Shown here piece after piece: positions 1-11,304 of a DNA stretch of 64,000 nucleotides. The DNA lies in contig OY365814.1 in NCBI GenBank assembly GCA_959347315.1, positions 2,345,661 to 2,409,660 on the forward strand, given 5' to 3'. The notes below the pieces were generated by a model. That model was not told the DNA's origin, ran no database searches, and saw only the letters and a list, made by a program, of their open reading frames with translations. Source of the stretch: Bimastos eiseni (taxonomy: Eukaryota; Annelida; Clitellata; Crassiclitellata; Lumbricidae). Both the position numbers and the translations under genes were made by a program. Positions within the stretch are counted from its first letter, which is position 1. Each line of letters opens with the position of its first letter.

Positions 1-265
1 ACTCTTTACTTGGACGCAGCATAACTGAATAAGAATCTACCCTGCTTTAGCTTTCACGTTGCGATAAAGAAATTTGGAGATCTAAATGATTGCGATCCTG
101 GTTACAACTTTCTTCCTAAAACAAGCTGTCGGTGTAGTGAGCTCCTAAATCTCTTAATTCCACAGCTCCAAGCTCAAAATCTGCTGCAGGGAGACCAGCC
201 CACTCGTCATTAATTAAAGTGGCATCCCGGAAAATCTAGATGCACAACAATGATATTGTGGATTG

Positions 266-268
<3 letters not shown>

Positions 269-327
<59 letters not shown>

Positions 328-1991
328 ATTTGTAACGCGCACAAGGTCACACCTAAATGTGAATCTGAGGCGCGGATAGTCAGTCGCCAGGAGAAGATGC
401 AATTGGATTTCCAAATCCTTGAAAGCCAAAGAGAAATAGTGAGTTTTGAGTCGCTTTTTGAAGGAAGGAAGTGAATTTGAGCTACGAAGAGAGAGTGGCA
501 CTCGATTCCATTCCATAGGAGCAGAGACATGAAATGCACGAGAGCCCATAACTGTTCTGCATCGTGTTTCAACTAAAAGATGATCGTAAGCAACGAGGAG
601 GAATGTAAGGAGTTAGTAGAGCATGAATATAGGTAGGTGTACTGGTGATGATGGCTTTGTAGGTCAAACAAGCAAACTTAAATTTGAATCTGAATTCAAC
701 AGGGAGCCAATGCAGCTGGTGGAGTAGGGCAGAGGAGCATGTTCGTAGTGGGACCCGTAGCACTACTCGAGCTAACGTATTTTGGATACGTTGAAGCCTT
801 TTGAGTTCAAGGTCTGAGAGACCGACAAAAAGTTAATTAGCATAATAGAGGCGAGAGGAGACAAGTGAGCAGGCTATAGTCTCAGACATATTTTGAGTTA
901 GAGCCGACTTTATGTGACGTATTGCCCTGATGTGGTAAAAACAAGATCTACAAAAGCTTGTTATGTGAGGTCGAAATGTGAGCTTGCTGTCGAGGGTAAC
1001 CCCAAGTGTGTTAACAGAGTCTGCCAGTTCAATGCTAGAGAGCATAGGGAAAGAACGCAGGCGTTGACATGAGCCATATACAATTGCTTCAGCCTTGTCT
1101 GGGTTTATGGCCAAACCATTGCAACAGAACCAATCATATATGGATGAGAGGCATTCTTCCAGTTTTAGTTTACCAGACTGATCAGTGTGTGACAGAGCAA
1201 TATGGAGCTGAGCAACATCTGCATACTGATGTAATTGAATTCCAAAGTGTTTAGCTATACGACTGATTGAGGAAGTAAAGACTGTAAATAAAAAAGACCG
1301 AGGACAGATCTATGTGGCACTCCAGCACTGCAAAGTGTGGGCTCCGACTGAGCAGATCCAATGCCCACCTGCTGATTGCGGTCAACCAGGTATGAAGCTA
1401 ACCAGTGTAAGGCAGTCCCAGAGACACCAAAGCTTTTTGCAAGTCTTGAAAGGAATAACTGGTGGTCTACAGTGTCAAAGACTGCACTAAGGTCAAGACA
1501 TACAGAGAGACAGGCTTTACCATAGTCAATAGATGAGAAGATGTAATCCAGTGTAGATACAAGAGCAGTTTCAGTGGAGTAGCCTTCGCGATATGCTGAC
1601 GGGTAGAGACTGAAGTTGGGAGAGGAAGTAATGTGTCTCTTGATATGCAAAAGAAAAAGACGTTCAAGGATCTTGGAAATGTTATTGAGGTTGGAGATAG
1701 GTCTGAAGTTAGACAAATTGCTAGTGTCAAGGTCAGGCGTTTTAAGTAAATGCGTGACTAAAGCAGATTTGAAGCGTGAAGGAAAGCACCCTTCAGCAAA
1801 AGATAGGTTGGCCAAGTGTGCAATGAGGTGAGAAATACATCAGAACAAGAGACTATGAGTGATGTAGGAAGGAAGTCCAATGCTGATGATTTGCAAACCA
1901 TGCTTTTGAGAAGAATAAAGATTTCAAGGAATGTGACAGGCGGTATGTCATCGAAGGCAGGGCCGGAGAATTTGGAGTCAAGCAGCATGTC
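269..1991 (-). mobile_element. 5'-truncated CR1/L2-like non-LTR retrotransposon
   Basis: The element reads on the minus strand. It is truncated at its 5' end near 1991 and finishes in a (TAA)n tail at 269-325. It is flanked by the 5-bp direct repeat TTGAT at 264-268 and 1992-1996. Copy B has the uninterrupted pre-insertion sequence at about 20912, so the boundaries rest on an empty site and not only on homology. The insertion is younger than the A/B duplication. Confidence 0.88.
324..1990 (-). pseudogene. Reverse transcriptase fragment of the CR1-like element
   Basis: Minus-strand pieces in shifted frames match the reverse transcriptase and C-terminus of CR1/L2-type elements. They include NFRPISNLNNISKILERLF and a STETALVSTLDYIF block (ORF 1255-1815), LAINPDKAEAIVYG followed by a SRLYYAN block (833-1114), HQLHWLPVEFRFKFK (569-763) and SFKKRLKTHYF near the end (about 420-470). 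The frame changes near 1815, 1280, 800 and 560. The usual PQGSVLG is PHRSVLG. The catalytic YADD is QYADVA at about 1222-1230, so the second aspartate is lost. The copy is dead. Family assignment to CR1 rather than L2 or Jockey is by recall of motifs. Confidence 0.88.
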
Positions 1992-2723
1992 TTGATGTGT
2001 CAAGACATAAATTTACTTAGAGATGTAAGTCCTTGCACAGGATTCTGTGAGGCTACAAACGTATTTAACATAGCATAGAGTGTCAAAATGCAGAAAAGTC
2101 ATTCTATCTTTTGTAGTGAATTCTGATAACCAATATCAAATTTAGCGTTTTATCGTGGTGTCACAGTGGTGCTTCAAATCTTGAATCTTGATACTTAACC
2201 TAAAACTCAATAATCATTATGGATCGAATACATAATGAGCATAACACTGGAAAAGCATCCGTAGCAGGGGTATATCTAAGTAACGGAGTGTAAATTCGTA
2301 ATTAATTGTATGAAAGTTGAGCAAAAGGTAGTAACAAAACTCCACAATATTTTCATAAGAAATATTAACAATAATCTAAGACCAATACCACGCGACAACA
2401 TAATACCTTCCCCCGAAATGATAAAAACCTCGAATTTTATAGGTTATTACAGCCAAATATCAGAAAACAATTCGATTGATGTGCTTTCAAAATTGATACC
2501 TCGGCAATTATTAATTGCTAAGCATTATCTATTAACTCTATTAACAACTTTAGTGTGATCCCCGAGATATCTCGTCCAACGTAAATCATTGTACAGTGTG
2601 ATCCCGAGTTATCTCGCCCAAACGATATGCGTCTATTTACTCACAGCGTATCCAGTAAAAACTAGTCCTAGTCGCAATTGTCAAAGAATATAGTTTTGCG
2701 ATTGTAGCAACGGCTTTCCATAG

Positions 2724-2729
2724 TATAAA
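2724..2729 (+). promoter_or_regulatory. TATA box upstream of a micro-ORF
   Basis: TATAAA followed directly by TTACGTCA, a CRE-like half site, lies 63 bases ahead of the ATG at 2792. The same TATA/CRE-like arrangement is kept in copy B at 21640-21645. The spacing would put a start site near 2755. This is a sequence-based inference. Confidence 0.45.
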
Positions 2730-2779
2730 TTACGTCATTTACTGGGTTGACCGATCAAAAATAACACACTTGAAACCGA

Positions 2780-3160
2780 TTTCTTACCAAGATGGCTGGT
2801 CGCTGCACGATCGCTGCGTACGTGGTCGTTGGGTTAGTAACAGTGGTCTATGTTTCGACAAAATGTCTCGTTTTAAACTTTTAGGTTGAAAATGACATTA
2901 GTTCATTTGGTTTAGACAGTGATAATGAGAGATAATTAAATTCATATTATAAATTCTGTCACTTTGTGGTTGGGCAGACTAATAACAATTACAATTGAGA
3001 TTTACATCATACCAAACACAGCTGGTCGTTGCGCGATCGTTGCATAGCCTACGTGGTCGTTGGGTCGAAAATGTAACTTATGTTGCGACGAAATATATCG
3101 TTATTTTGTTGAAAGTGACAATAATTTGTCAGATTGAGACAATGATGATGATAGAAAATT
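2780..3160 (+). repeat. Diverged tandem duplication, about 228-bp unit
   Basis: The block starting AGATGGCTGGTCGCTGC at 2790 recurs as CAGCTGGTCGTTGCGCGATC at about 3021. The following AATTAAATT/CTGTCACTTT and AATTAAATTT/GTTACTGTTT stretches also correspond. Both units are also present in copy B, so this small duplication predates the large one. Confidence 0.6.
2792..2884 (+). CDS. Micro-ORF, 30 aa, hydrophobic (copy A)
   Basis: ATG in a fair initiation context (ACCAAG before ATGGCT) opens 30 codons. Residues 7-22 form one hydrophobic segment (IAAYVVVGLVTVVYVS), preceded by a short basic stretch. It could be a single-pass microprotein, or the signal-peptide exon of a longer gene whose splice donor I could not identify. 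Copy B keeps the same ORF, with T6A, A8V, K24N and L28S/N29D-type changes and no stop gained. A diverged duplicate of this block lies at about 3020-3075 but has lost the ATG. No known family is recognised. Confidence 0.35.
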   Translation: MAGRCTIAAYVVVGLVTVVYVSTKCLVLNF

Positions 3161-4857
3161 AAATTTAATTCTAATCACGTTACTGTTTCAGAATAATAAT
3201 TATCACAGATAAGTAAAGACTGCCGAGATCCGTTCGCCGCTTTCGTAGTCAAGAGAGGCCATTTTTGGGTTATTTTACATTATTTATTGTCTTAAAATTT
3301 TAATAATGCTTAGTAATAATGTTTATTTCAAAACTAAATATGATTATTGTTAAGTTTCTCAGAACAGTGATGTGCTATTGCATTATTTTATACACTTGCA
3401 GATATCAGTCCACCTATAATCAAGGTTCCCAAAATAAATACGCACTTGCATAAAAAATTTATAAAATATTATTACACGCTTTAGGGGTTAATTGTTGCCG
3501 CATGATACTTATTATTATTGTCACTAATAGCTGTTAATAGTGCTATTATAATAAGTATTACTACTATTAGTACGTTTTTTTCATTACTATTAGTATCACT
3601 ATTATTAAAATATTTATAATTTGTTTAAATATTATAATTCCCAGTATTGGGTAGTGTATTCTAGCATTGCATTGCAAATCATGGCATGACGTTATTCAAA
3701 CACCAAATAACACTTGATATCTATTGTTTGCTGATAAAATGCAGTCAAACGTCACTTACGGAAGTAATTATCAGTTTCAGCGTGTATCGGCGTCTGTGAT
3801 TCAACAGCGTTCGCTCTAAGTAAAGTTAGGCAACAGCGCAGTGTCGAATCAGAATGGTTATGCTGAAAGCAACACTGTGCCACGCTGTCTCTGACTGTTC
3901 TAATCCGATGGTGTCTAATTATAAGACAGCGAGTTATTATTATTAATATACTAGTACAGTGTATCGTCATTAGTATAAAAATTGTTGTTATTATTTTTAT
4001 TATTACCAACAGCCCTTCAACCTGGGACTAATATCAGACAAAACACACTTATCAAAGATGGCGCAGTTGTTGACTAAGATGATATGACAAAGATGGTAGA
4101 GTCGCTGTATATTTGGTTTGTGTGGTGTCTAAATCATGCAAATCACTTCTCCATTCGCTACGTGGCGCGGTTGACGCCACGCCAGCCGCACAACGTAGCG
4201 ACTGGGGAAGTGGTATCTTATTGGTACATAGGGACTTTCCATTTCTGTGCATAGCCTAATAGGTCCTTGGTTTAGTGTCAGATTGTCAGACATTCCATGA
4301 TTTGGAGCGATAGAAAAGACAACATCCTTCAGAATCAGCACTTGGAGTCCAAGCGACAGTGACGCCAAGCTGCGACGCATTTGGTTACACATTTAACTGC
4401 ATCGACCGCCAGATGTCGCTTCAGTCTCGCGAGCATTTCCTATGGAAGGATTGAACGGGTCATTATTTCTCGGCTCTATTCACTAATCGATAACAAGTCC
4501 TCTGCAATTGAAGTCAAATAAACGGAGAGCCTTCAATGTGACCATTAACGAGTCAACTAGTGCGCTATAACATTAGGCGTTGGGAGCAATCGAGGCTGGG
4601 GTTAAATTGGCGAGATTCCCTCTCTGGAAATGGAGATTGGACGGGAAAAGAGAAGAATATGGACGTCTGTCTTCATTCTAAGGGCATTTGTGTTGCAAAT
4701 GGGTAAGTACAAAGCACTGATCTACAAGGCTAAAGTAAGACAGATTATAAGGTAGACCTATACAACAACCAAAGCAGCTTATGTCACCAATGTCTGGGAC
4801 GCAAACCTGTCTTAAGCTGACTTTTCTTAACCTATATGTCGTTACTTTTCTTACACT

Positions 4858-5100
4858 ACTTTCTTATATTAAGTTATCACTACTTTACTATCTTTCTGTC
4901 GTAACTAATAAACGCCTATAATTGGCCGTATAGTTTACCTTGCCTAGATTTACTTTACCCTACTTTCTTATATTAAGTTATCACTACTTTACTATCTTTC
5001 TGTCGTAACTAATAAACGCCTATAATTGGCCGTATAGTTTACCTTGCCTAGATTTACTTTACCCTACTTTCTTATATTAAGTTATCACTACTTTACTATC
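4858..5100. repeat. 104-bp tandem repeat, about 2.3 copies
   Basis: TTCTTATATTAAGTTATCAC begins at 4861, 4965 and 5069, an exact 104-bp period with almost no divergence between units. The third unit is partial and breaks off at 5100. Confidence 0.92.
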
Positions 5101-5776
5101 AACCCGCCACTGGAACATTCGCTCCCCGCATAATGGCCAACATGTTTGCAGCCCTAATATACTCCTTACCATGGACCTTACTAATTAACCTACTTACATG
5201 TTTATTCACTGTGAGTAAATATATATATATATATATAATATTACTATTATTAATAAAATAATACTAATAAGAAGACCAAGAATTATAATAATAAGAATAA
5301 AAACAATAGTAATAATAATAACAATAATGACATTACTAAAATGAATATAATATTAATGTGAACGGAAGAAAATTAGTACACCCTCTCCCGCAACCAGAGG
5401 TGGCGATCCCGGGAAGTCGAGGGGATAAGTCCTCCTGAGACCTCCTACAGATAAAGGACACGCTATACGTTTGTCGCCCCCACATTTCTTACCCCCTTAC
5501 TGGATGTCACCCACCTCTCAAACGAGATCGCCGAATCTGCCCGCAACATAGGCGACGAATTTAAATAGGCTCCACGTTCCTTCTCCACCAGAGACCAAAG
5601 TGTAACACAAAAGGAAGCATTCTATCCTATAACAGTACCTCACGCATCATGTATCATTTGAATACATACTCTGTATATTCTGTACACATATCTATGCAAT
5701 GTATATAAATCTATCCAAATATATTACATACATAAAATGCATGTATTATATACAGATCGATTGACATACAGACAAT

Positions 5777-5781
<5 letters not shown>

Positions 5782-5836
<55 letters not shown>
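5782..5836. repeat. (TAGA)n microsatellite
   Basis: There are about thirteen uninterrupted TAGA units. The ORFs read through it on the minus strand (LSIYLSIY repeats) are artefacts of the repeat. Confidence 0.95.
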
Positions 5837-6204
5837 CAGATAGACAGATTGATAGCCAGCCAGGTAGATGGACGCACAGGAGGCGTGCAAAGGGACATAC
5901 GTGTATACGGACAGACAGACAGACAGCTAGAGGGTCGGACACGTAAACAGACATTCCTTTGCGTATAGTCACCGCATGGGCCATTCATTCACCCGGAGAT
6001 TTCTGCTTTTAGCGCTTATGTAACCAAGGCTGCGGTTGCCATGACAGCGCTAGGCTGCTGCTGCCACCTGTCGACGAACGGCGAAAATGACAGTCAAGAG
6101 CTTCGAACCGTCCATCCCGTATTTTATGGTCGGCTTTGTTGGAAAATCAACAACGACGGCATTCAACAAATATGCCATTGTTACGCTCATTCGATCATAT
6201 AATC

Positions 6205-6425
6205 AAAAATATATATAAATAAATTAATATATATATATTATATATAATATTATATATATTGTATATATATATATATGAGACAGAGAATATGGATCTTTGA
6301 GTTGCATGAGTAAAGAACCTTCGCGCAATAATATAAAACTAATAAACGAATGAATGGACCAATGAATGAATGAATGAATGAATGAATGAACGAATGAATG
6401 ATTAATTAATTAATTGATGGATGAT
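6205..6425. repeat. AT-rich microsatellite followed by (AATG)n
   Basis: (TA)n tracts at about 6226-6275 are followed by GAATGAATGAATGAATG at about 6348-6400 and ATTAATTAATTAATTG. No coding potential is seen. Confidence 0.85.
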
Positions 6426-7629
6426 AGAATAAATGCCCGACAGGTTCCATCCTTCGCAAAAGCTGCTGCTCATCGCAACATCTGAAGTGGTTTATTTATC
6501 AAATGAAGTCTATAGGCCTACAGCTGTAGATGCTTCAAAAGTCACTCCGGAAATGTTCAAAAACAACATTACCTGTAATATTTTAAGTTCTCATTTACGC
6601 GCGGTTATTGTCCTGCTATACTCCAGCGGCTTCAACTCCCGCAAGATGTCACTAATGACAAACTAATCTAGATACGCTGTGTGTATCAAATCGATTCTCT
6701 ATTTAGGATGCATAGTTTTATTGCAGATCATGTGACTAATCTTAGGCTTTGGTTGACTAGCGTCGGCAGTGCTGGCATTTTTCTGCATTTCCTTGGAGTA
6801 CGCCAACGCTCCTGAGACCCCAGCTTTAGATGGTATCACTGTTGTATAAAACAATCAAAATATAATTATTTTGTGATACTGCTCGAGATAGTTTCTTTAT
6901 CTACGTCTGACAATCACAGAAACATATATAATCACCATTCTATCGCAATTCAATCAGGCTTTTAGGCTTTACAATAGACCCTGACAGTTTCATTGAAAGG
7001 GTCTCGCTAGCAGATCAACGCTTTTCTCACAAACAATTGGCACGGTGCTGCACGGTGCTGCAAAAGGTCAGTAGACAAATTGATTAGAATACTGCAACTC
7101 AACTATAGTTAATAATTAAAGATAGATCAGTGCACATGATGTCTTACAATGAATTGATAAGCAGGTGAACTCTCATCTTGAGACTAAAAGAGCGAAATGT
7201 TGAATACAGTTACAAAGTACTGATCAAAAAATAAAAGTAGTAGCTTACTATTGAATTCATGCATAACTTCGTATAACTGCAACTAATTTATCTGTTGATA
7301 TAATCAATTGCTTTGCTATTTACATAACGTTTCATGTCATATTGGTTATTTTCAAGCTACACAACAATTGAACCAGTTTTATTATAAACTTCCTCTCTAT
7401 CATAATAGGTTTTAGGAACGTTATTGACCAACAGTGTCTCAACAGCCAATATATGTTCTGTTTCATTTGTGGAGAGTACACCTTTAAGTCTTAGAGACTG
7501 GATTTGCTAAAAAAAAGTATAATTATGAGCTGTAGTTCGGTTGTAAGACGGGTGATCAAGACGGGTGATTTGGGACCAAGACCAACCAATCAGACATATC
7601 TATAAATCAGACATGTCATCAATTAAAAG

Positions 7630-8001
7630 CAGTTCGAACGTCTGTTTGTGGGACCGGAGAAAATCGCCTGGAGAGCAGTCACGGATGGTGTAGAGATTTA
7701 TCTTAATAACTGCAGAGCCCCAAACCACATTCACTTTGTTGACAAACTTCTTATGGCAAACAAAGATATGAAATGCAACATGTCACTTAAAATCCACTTC
7801 CTGCATTCACACTTCCGCACCGCAAATGAAGGTGAAGTCAGGGACGAACACAGAGAAAGATTTCACCTCGACAATGCCACAATGGAAAGATGGTATTAGG
7901 GAAACTGTAAAGCATTCATCATTCCATCAATGTTGGCTGACTATTGTCGGACACTGCAATATGAAGGTTCAGACACGGAATACAAACAAAAATCAACATA
8001 G
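7630..8001 (+). pseudogene. Relic of a widespread repeat-borne invertebrate protein (unit A1)
   Basis: Plus-strand frame 3 reads from QFERLFVGPEKIAW through CNMSLKIHFLHSH and RDEHRERFHLDNATMERWY to SMLADYCRTL. This matches the end of a large, uncharacterised protein family scattered in many invertebrate genomes, whose hallmarks are CNMS(L/I)K.H(F/Y)LH.H, ERFHQD, MEKRYQG and ML(M)ADYCW (from memory, not searched). An in-frame TAG at 7897-7899 sits where the family has glutamine, and no start codon is present. It lies opposite the intron region of the PAN gene. Function is unknown. Confidence 0.7.
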
Positions 8002-8414
8002 AAACATTTTAAACCTGTTGAACTTATGGTGTATCTCAGATACATTGTGCAATTTACCATACCATAAATTATTTTCTCACAGCACTTTAAATTCGATTTT
8101 CTCCAAATTCCTACGTGATACAATCAATCCAAAATTATATTTCTTTTCACTTTGAGGTGAGCTATCTTCACCATCCACAATTTTTCATGAAGCAAAAAAA
8201 TTAAAAAAAAATTTTGTCCAGTGTAATACGTAATAAGTAAGATGTTTATGGTCTGGCGAGTTTGGAGTAGGCCCACATTCGTTAGATCAAGTCAAATGCT
8301 GAAAAATAATGTAGGCCTGATGAATCACCTGCGCCTCCTACCAGACGTAGAGAAGAAATGAGTTCGCAGACCGCACACCATAACATCGTGCATTCAAAAG
8401 CTGAATAAACTTAC

Positions 8415-9557
8415 CGAGAATTTGGTCATAAGATCGAAAATAAGTCAGACCTTCTTTCATTGGTTGACAGACTCCTCTGACGTAGAGATCGTAATCGGGA
8501 GACTCTGTTGTCGCTATGATGTGAGACATAACGATGGCACATTTGGAGTCAATAGTTCCATCTACTTTGGAGAATTTGAACCCGGTGCAAGAAACTGTGT
8601 CGAAACAAGCTGCCTGACACGCTTCCACTGTATTCACTGAGAACGTCTTCAGTTCCGACATTGACGGCACGTGGTTCTCGAATTTCACGAATATGTCCTG
8701 GCAAGTAGACACTGGTTGAAAAGAAAAACCAAATGCAGTAGGATGGTAATGGTCGACAAACGCGTATTAAAATTTATTTAGATATTTTCTAAGAAGTGAT
8801 GCAGGTTAGTAGTAGCACACGCAGGTTTTAGTTGTTGGTGTAATAAAATTTTAACTGGTTTTAGGTACCACTATTGCAAGCTGAAGTAACGATAGTGGAT
8901 AAATACAAACATTCTAGTGGTATTTCAGTAATGGCGTTGCCACTGTTTGCAGTGGAAGAAACGAGAGTTGCAATAGTAGTATAATTATTTTCAGTAGCTT
9001 GTAGGCATTAGTGTTACAGGTGTTAATAGAGAACTTAACGATGATTTAGAAATAATAAAATTCATAGTAGTTCTTGCGCGCAATGGTGTTGCTACAGGCT
9101 AGAAGCAAAGTAAAGTTGCAATAGTAATTCTTAGTTGTTTTGAATAATATAGCTGGTAAAAATTACTAGTAGTGAGTATTGTTAAATATTGCAAGTGGCA
9201 GTAGTTGAGGCAACATTCGTATTGTAATGACACGAGTAGCTATAAATTGGTAGTAGTGACGGATTTGCTACCTCCGCATTGTAGTTCATAGTGATTGCAA
9301 CAGTCGCGCAAGATGCGATTGGTGTTGGCATTCGATCTGTGATGGTAACAAGTGGATTCTTTGATGCTTACGTCAACGGCAACGCATTCAGGATATTCCT
9401 GAGCACATCTCGAGATGCACTCCTCTGTCGTCATCATGCCAATGTTGACCCCATCATTGGTAACAACATTGCCCAGACGGAGGTAGAAGGAACACGCTGG
9501 ACAGAAACAACAATAATGCAAAACGAGTCACATTATAATAATTGTAATCTCAATCAT
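8415..9557 (-). pseudogene. Two-PAN secreted-protein gene, unit A1 (nonsense in signal peptide)
   Basis: Exon Y (9272-9557) codes for a signal peptide and a cysteine-rich PAN/Apple-like domain. It ends with donor G|GTAGCA in phase 1. Exon X (8415-8711, 297 bp) follows acceptor TTTTCAACCAG, codes for a second PAN-like domain (STCQDIFVKFE, EACQAACFDTVSC, then YDLYVRGVC) and ends at donor G|GTAAGT in phase 1. In A1 codon 10 of exon Y is TGA (9528-9530) where A2, A3 and B have TGC, so the signal peptide is cut after nine residues. A downstream start would lack the peptide. PAN domains usually bind protein or carbohydrate ligands outside the cell. The ligand here is unknown. Confidence 0.7.
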
Positions 9558-10073
9558 AGATAATTTATATATTTCGCATCTTCAATTGAGAGTCAACAGT
9601 GGTTGTAGTATAACTGTGTAAAACCAGGATTGATGTAAATGGGTTACAAGCTCTCATAAGAACTACACCTCTGTAATGTAGGTCTGCCAGTTCAGTCTGG
9701 TACTATTTGGTACCAAATGAAGGCGTGTGAGAACTCTGGCCGTCACCCCACCCCACATCATCACTGACAAATTGATGAAGTTATCCTCCTGTCAACCACA
9801 AACTGTAGCGTTTTGTACATTCGGAACATAAAACACCTTGAACGGCGACCATTCGGTGAACAAAACAATAGACTAGTCTTCGACAGTCCAGCGTTCATGC
9901 TCCTAGTGGCGGCGCTGCATGCATGCAAAATACGCAATTGCGTCCCAAAAAATGAAAAAAACACAGAAATATCTCAACAATAATCCTTAAAGAAATAAAA
10001 CAAATTAAAATATTTAACTAAATAATTTGTACGTGGAATGAAATTTTCAACTTCGTAAGAACATACTTACTTA

Positions 10074-10267
10074 CAGGGCCGTAACGAGCTATAATTGCGC
10101 CCTGTGCCTAGATAACTGCGCCCTTTGCGTAGCATCAATTTGACGCCACACATTTTGAAAATAGTGCATTTTATAGAATAATAAGTTATTCCATCCTGAA
10201 ATTTGCGCCCTTGCCACATTTGTGCCGGGGACTTAGGCGCCGCTGCCCCCCCTTCGGTAGGGCCCTG
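10074..10267. mobile_element. hAT-type MITE, 194 bp, with 8-bp target duplication
   Basis: The element starts CAGGGCCGTAACGAG and ends GGTAGGGCCCTG, so the inverted ends share CAGGGCC. It is bounded by the 8-bp direct repeat CTTACTTA at 10066-10073 and 10268-10275, the target-duplication length of hAT transposons. It has no coding sequence. The same insertion at the same site is present in every unit and in copy B. Confidence 0.9.
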
Positions 10268-10520
10268 CTTACTTAGAACTTAAGTTACGGTGTATTGACG
10301 TTTTATGACCGTAATTGACCAACAGTGTCTCAACAGCCAATATATGTTCTGTTTCATTTGCGGAGAGTACACCATTAAGTCTTAGAGACTGGATTTGCTA
10401 AAAAAAAGTATAATTATGAGCTGTAGTTTGGTTGTAAGACGGGTGATCAAGACGGGTGATTTGGGACCAAGACCAACCAATCAGACATATCTATAAATCA
10501 GACATGTCATCAATTAAAAG

Positions 10521-10892
10521 CAGTTCGAACGTCTGTTTGTGGGACCGGAGAAAATCGCCTGGAGAGCAGTCACGGATGGTGTAGAGATTTATCTTAATAA
10601 CTGCAGAGCCCCAAACCACATTCACTTTGTTGACAAACTTCTTATGGCAAACAAAGATATGAAATGCAACATGTCACTTAAAATCCACTTCCTGCATTCA
10701 CACTTCCGCACCGCAAATGAAGGTGAAGTCAGGGACGAACACAGAGAAAGATTTCACCTCGACAATGCCACAATGGAAAGATGGTATTAGGGAAACTGTA
10801 AAGCATTCATCATTCCATCAATGTTGGCTGACTATTGTCGGACACTGCAATATGAAGGTTCAGACACGGAATACAAACAAAAATCAACATAG
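10521..10892 (+). pseudogene. Relic of widespread invertebrate protein (unit A2)
   Basis: Second copy of the 7630-8001 relic, with the same start-less frame and the same internal TAG, so it was already dead when the unit was duplicated. Confidence 0.7.
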
Positions 10893-11304
10893 AAACATTT
10901 TAAACCTGTTGAACTTATGGTGTATCTCAGATACATTGTGCAATTTACCATACCATAAATTATTTTCTCACAACACTTTAAATTCGATTTTCTCCAAATT
11001 CCTACGTGATACAATCAATCCAAAATTATATTTCTTTTCACTTTGAGGTGAGCTACCTTCACCATCCACAATTTTTCATGAAGCAAAAAATTTAAAAAAA
11101 ATTTTGTCCAGTGTAATACGTAATAAGTAAGATGTTTATGGTCTGGCGAGTTTGGAGTAGGCCCACATTCGTTAGATCAAGTCAAATGCTGAAAAATAAT
11201 GTAGGCCTGATGAATCACCTGCGCCTCCTACCAGACGTAGAGAAGAAATGAGTTCGCAGACCGCACACCATAACATCGTGCATTCAAAAGCTGAATAAAC
11301 TTAC

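Larger units (their letters stand above)
3816..6744. other. About 2.9-kb block absent from copy B, no gene seen
   Basis: This stretch interrupts exon Z in copy A and has no counterpart in copy B. I see no long ORF, terminal repeats or known transposase. It holds a 104-bp tandem repeat (4858-5100), several AT-rich and tetranucleotide microsatellites, and otherwise anonymous sequence. Short ORFs at 3752-4009, 4129-4392 and 6433-6666 have no recognisable features. Confidence 0.6.
3770..6838 (-). pseudogene. Exon Z of the copy A PAN gene, split and disabled
   Basis: This is the counterpart of the intact repeat-coding exon of copy B (22688-22990). Its 5' part, with a good acceptor (TATACAACAG), lies at about 6745-6838 and codes for an Ala-Tyr-Ser-Lys-rich start plus one diverged 11-residue unit. 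It then runs into unrelated sequence and a stop near 6704. Its 3' part lies at 3770-3815 and codes for AVESQTPIHAETD. The donor that reads G|GTAATT in copy B reads G|ATAATT here. About 2.9 kb separates the two halves, so this copy cannot make the exon. Confidence 0.65.
1..10305. repeat. Segmental duplication, copy A
   Basis: Position 1 aligns with 20650, and the match continues in blocks: 1-268 with 20650-20914, about 1997-3810 with 20915-22705, about 6765-7672 with 22920-23810, and about 7984-10305 with 23815-26125. The match already runs at the left window edge, so the duplication extends further left. The gaps are a CR1-like insertion (269-1991), a block of about 2.9 kb (3811-6745) and a segment of about 310 bp missing from copy B (7673-7983). 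The right part was later tandemly triplicated. Confidence 0.9.

Noticed and set aside
5724..5984. Minus-strand ORFs with LSIYLSIY repeats
   Set aside because: Read-through of a (TAGA)n microsatellite.
7941..8123. 60-residue minus-strand ORF repeated in each unit, considered as a third PAN-gene exon
   Set aside because: It lies opposite the plus-strand relic and beyond it, has no acceptor/donor pair in phase 1, and is partly deleted in copy B.
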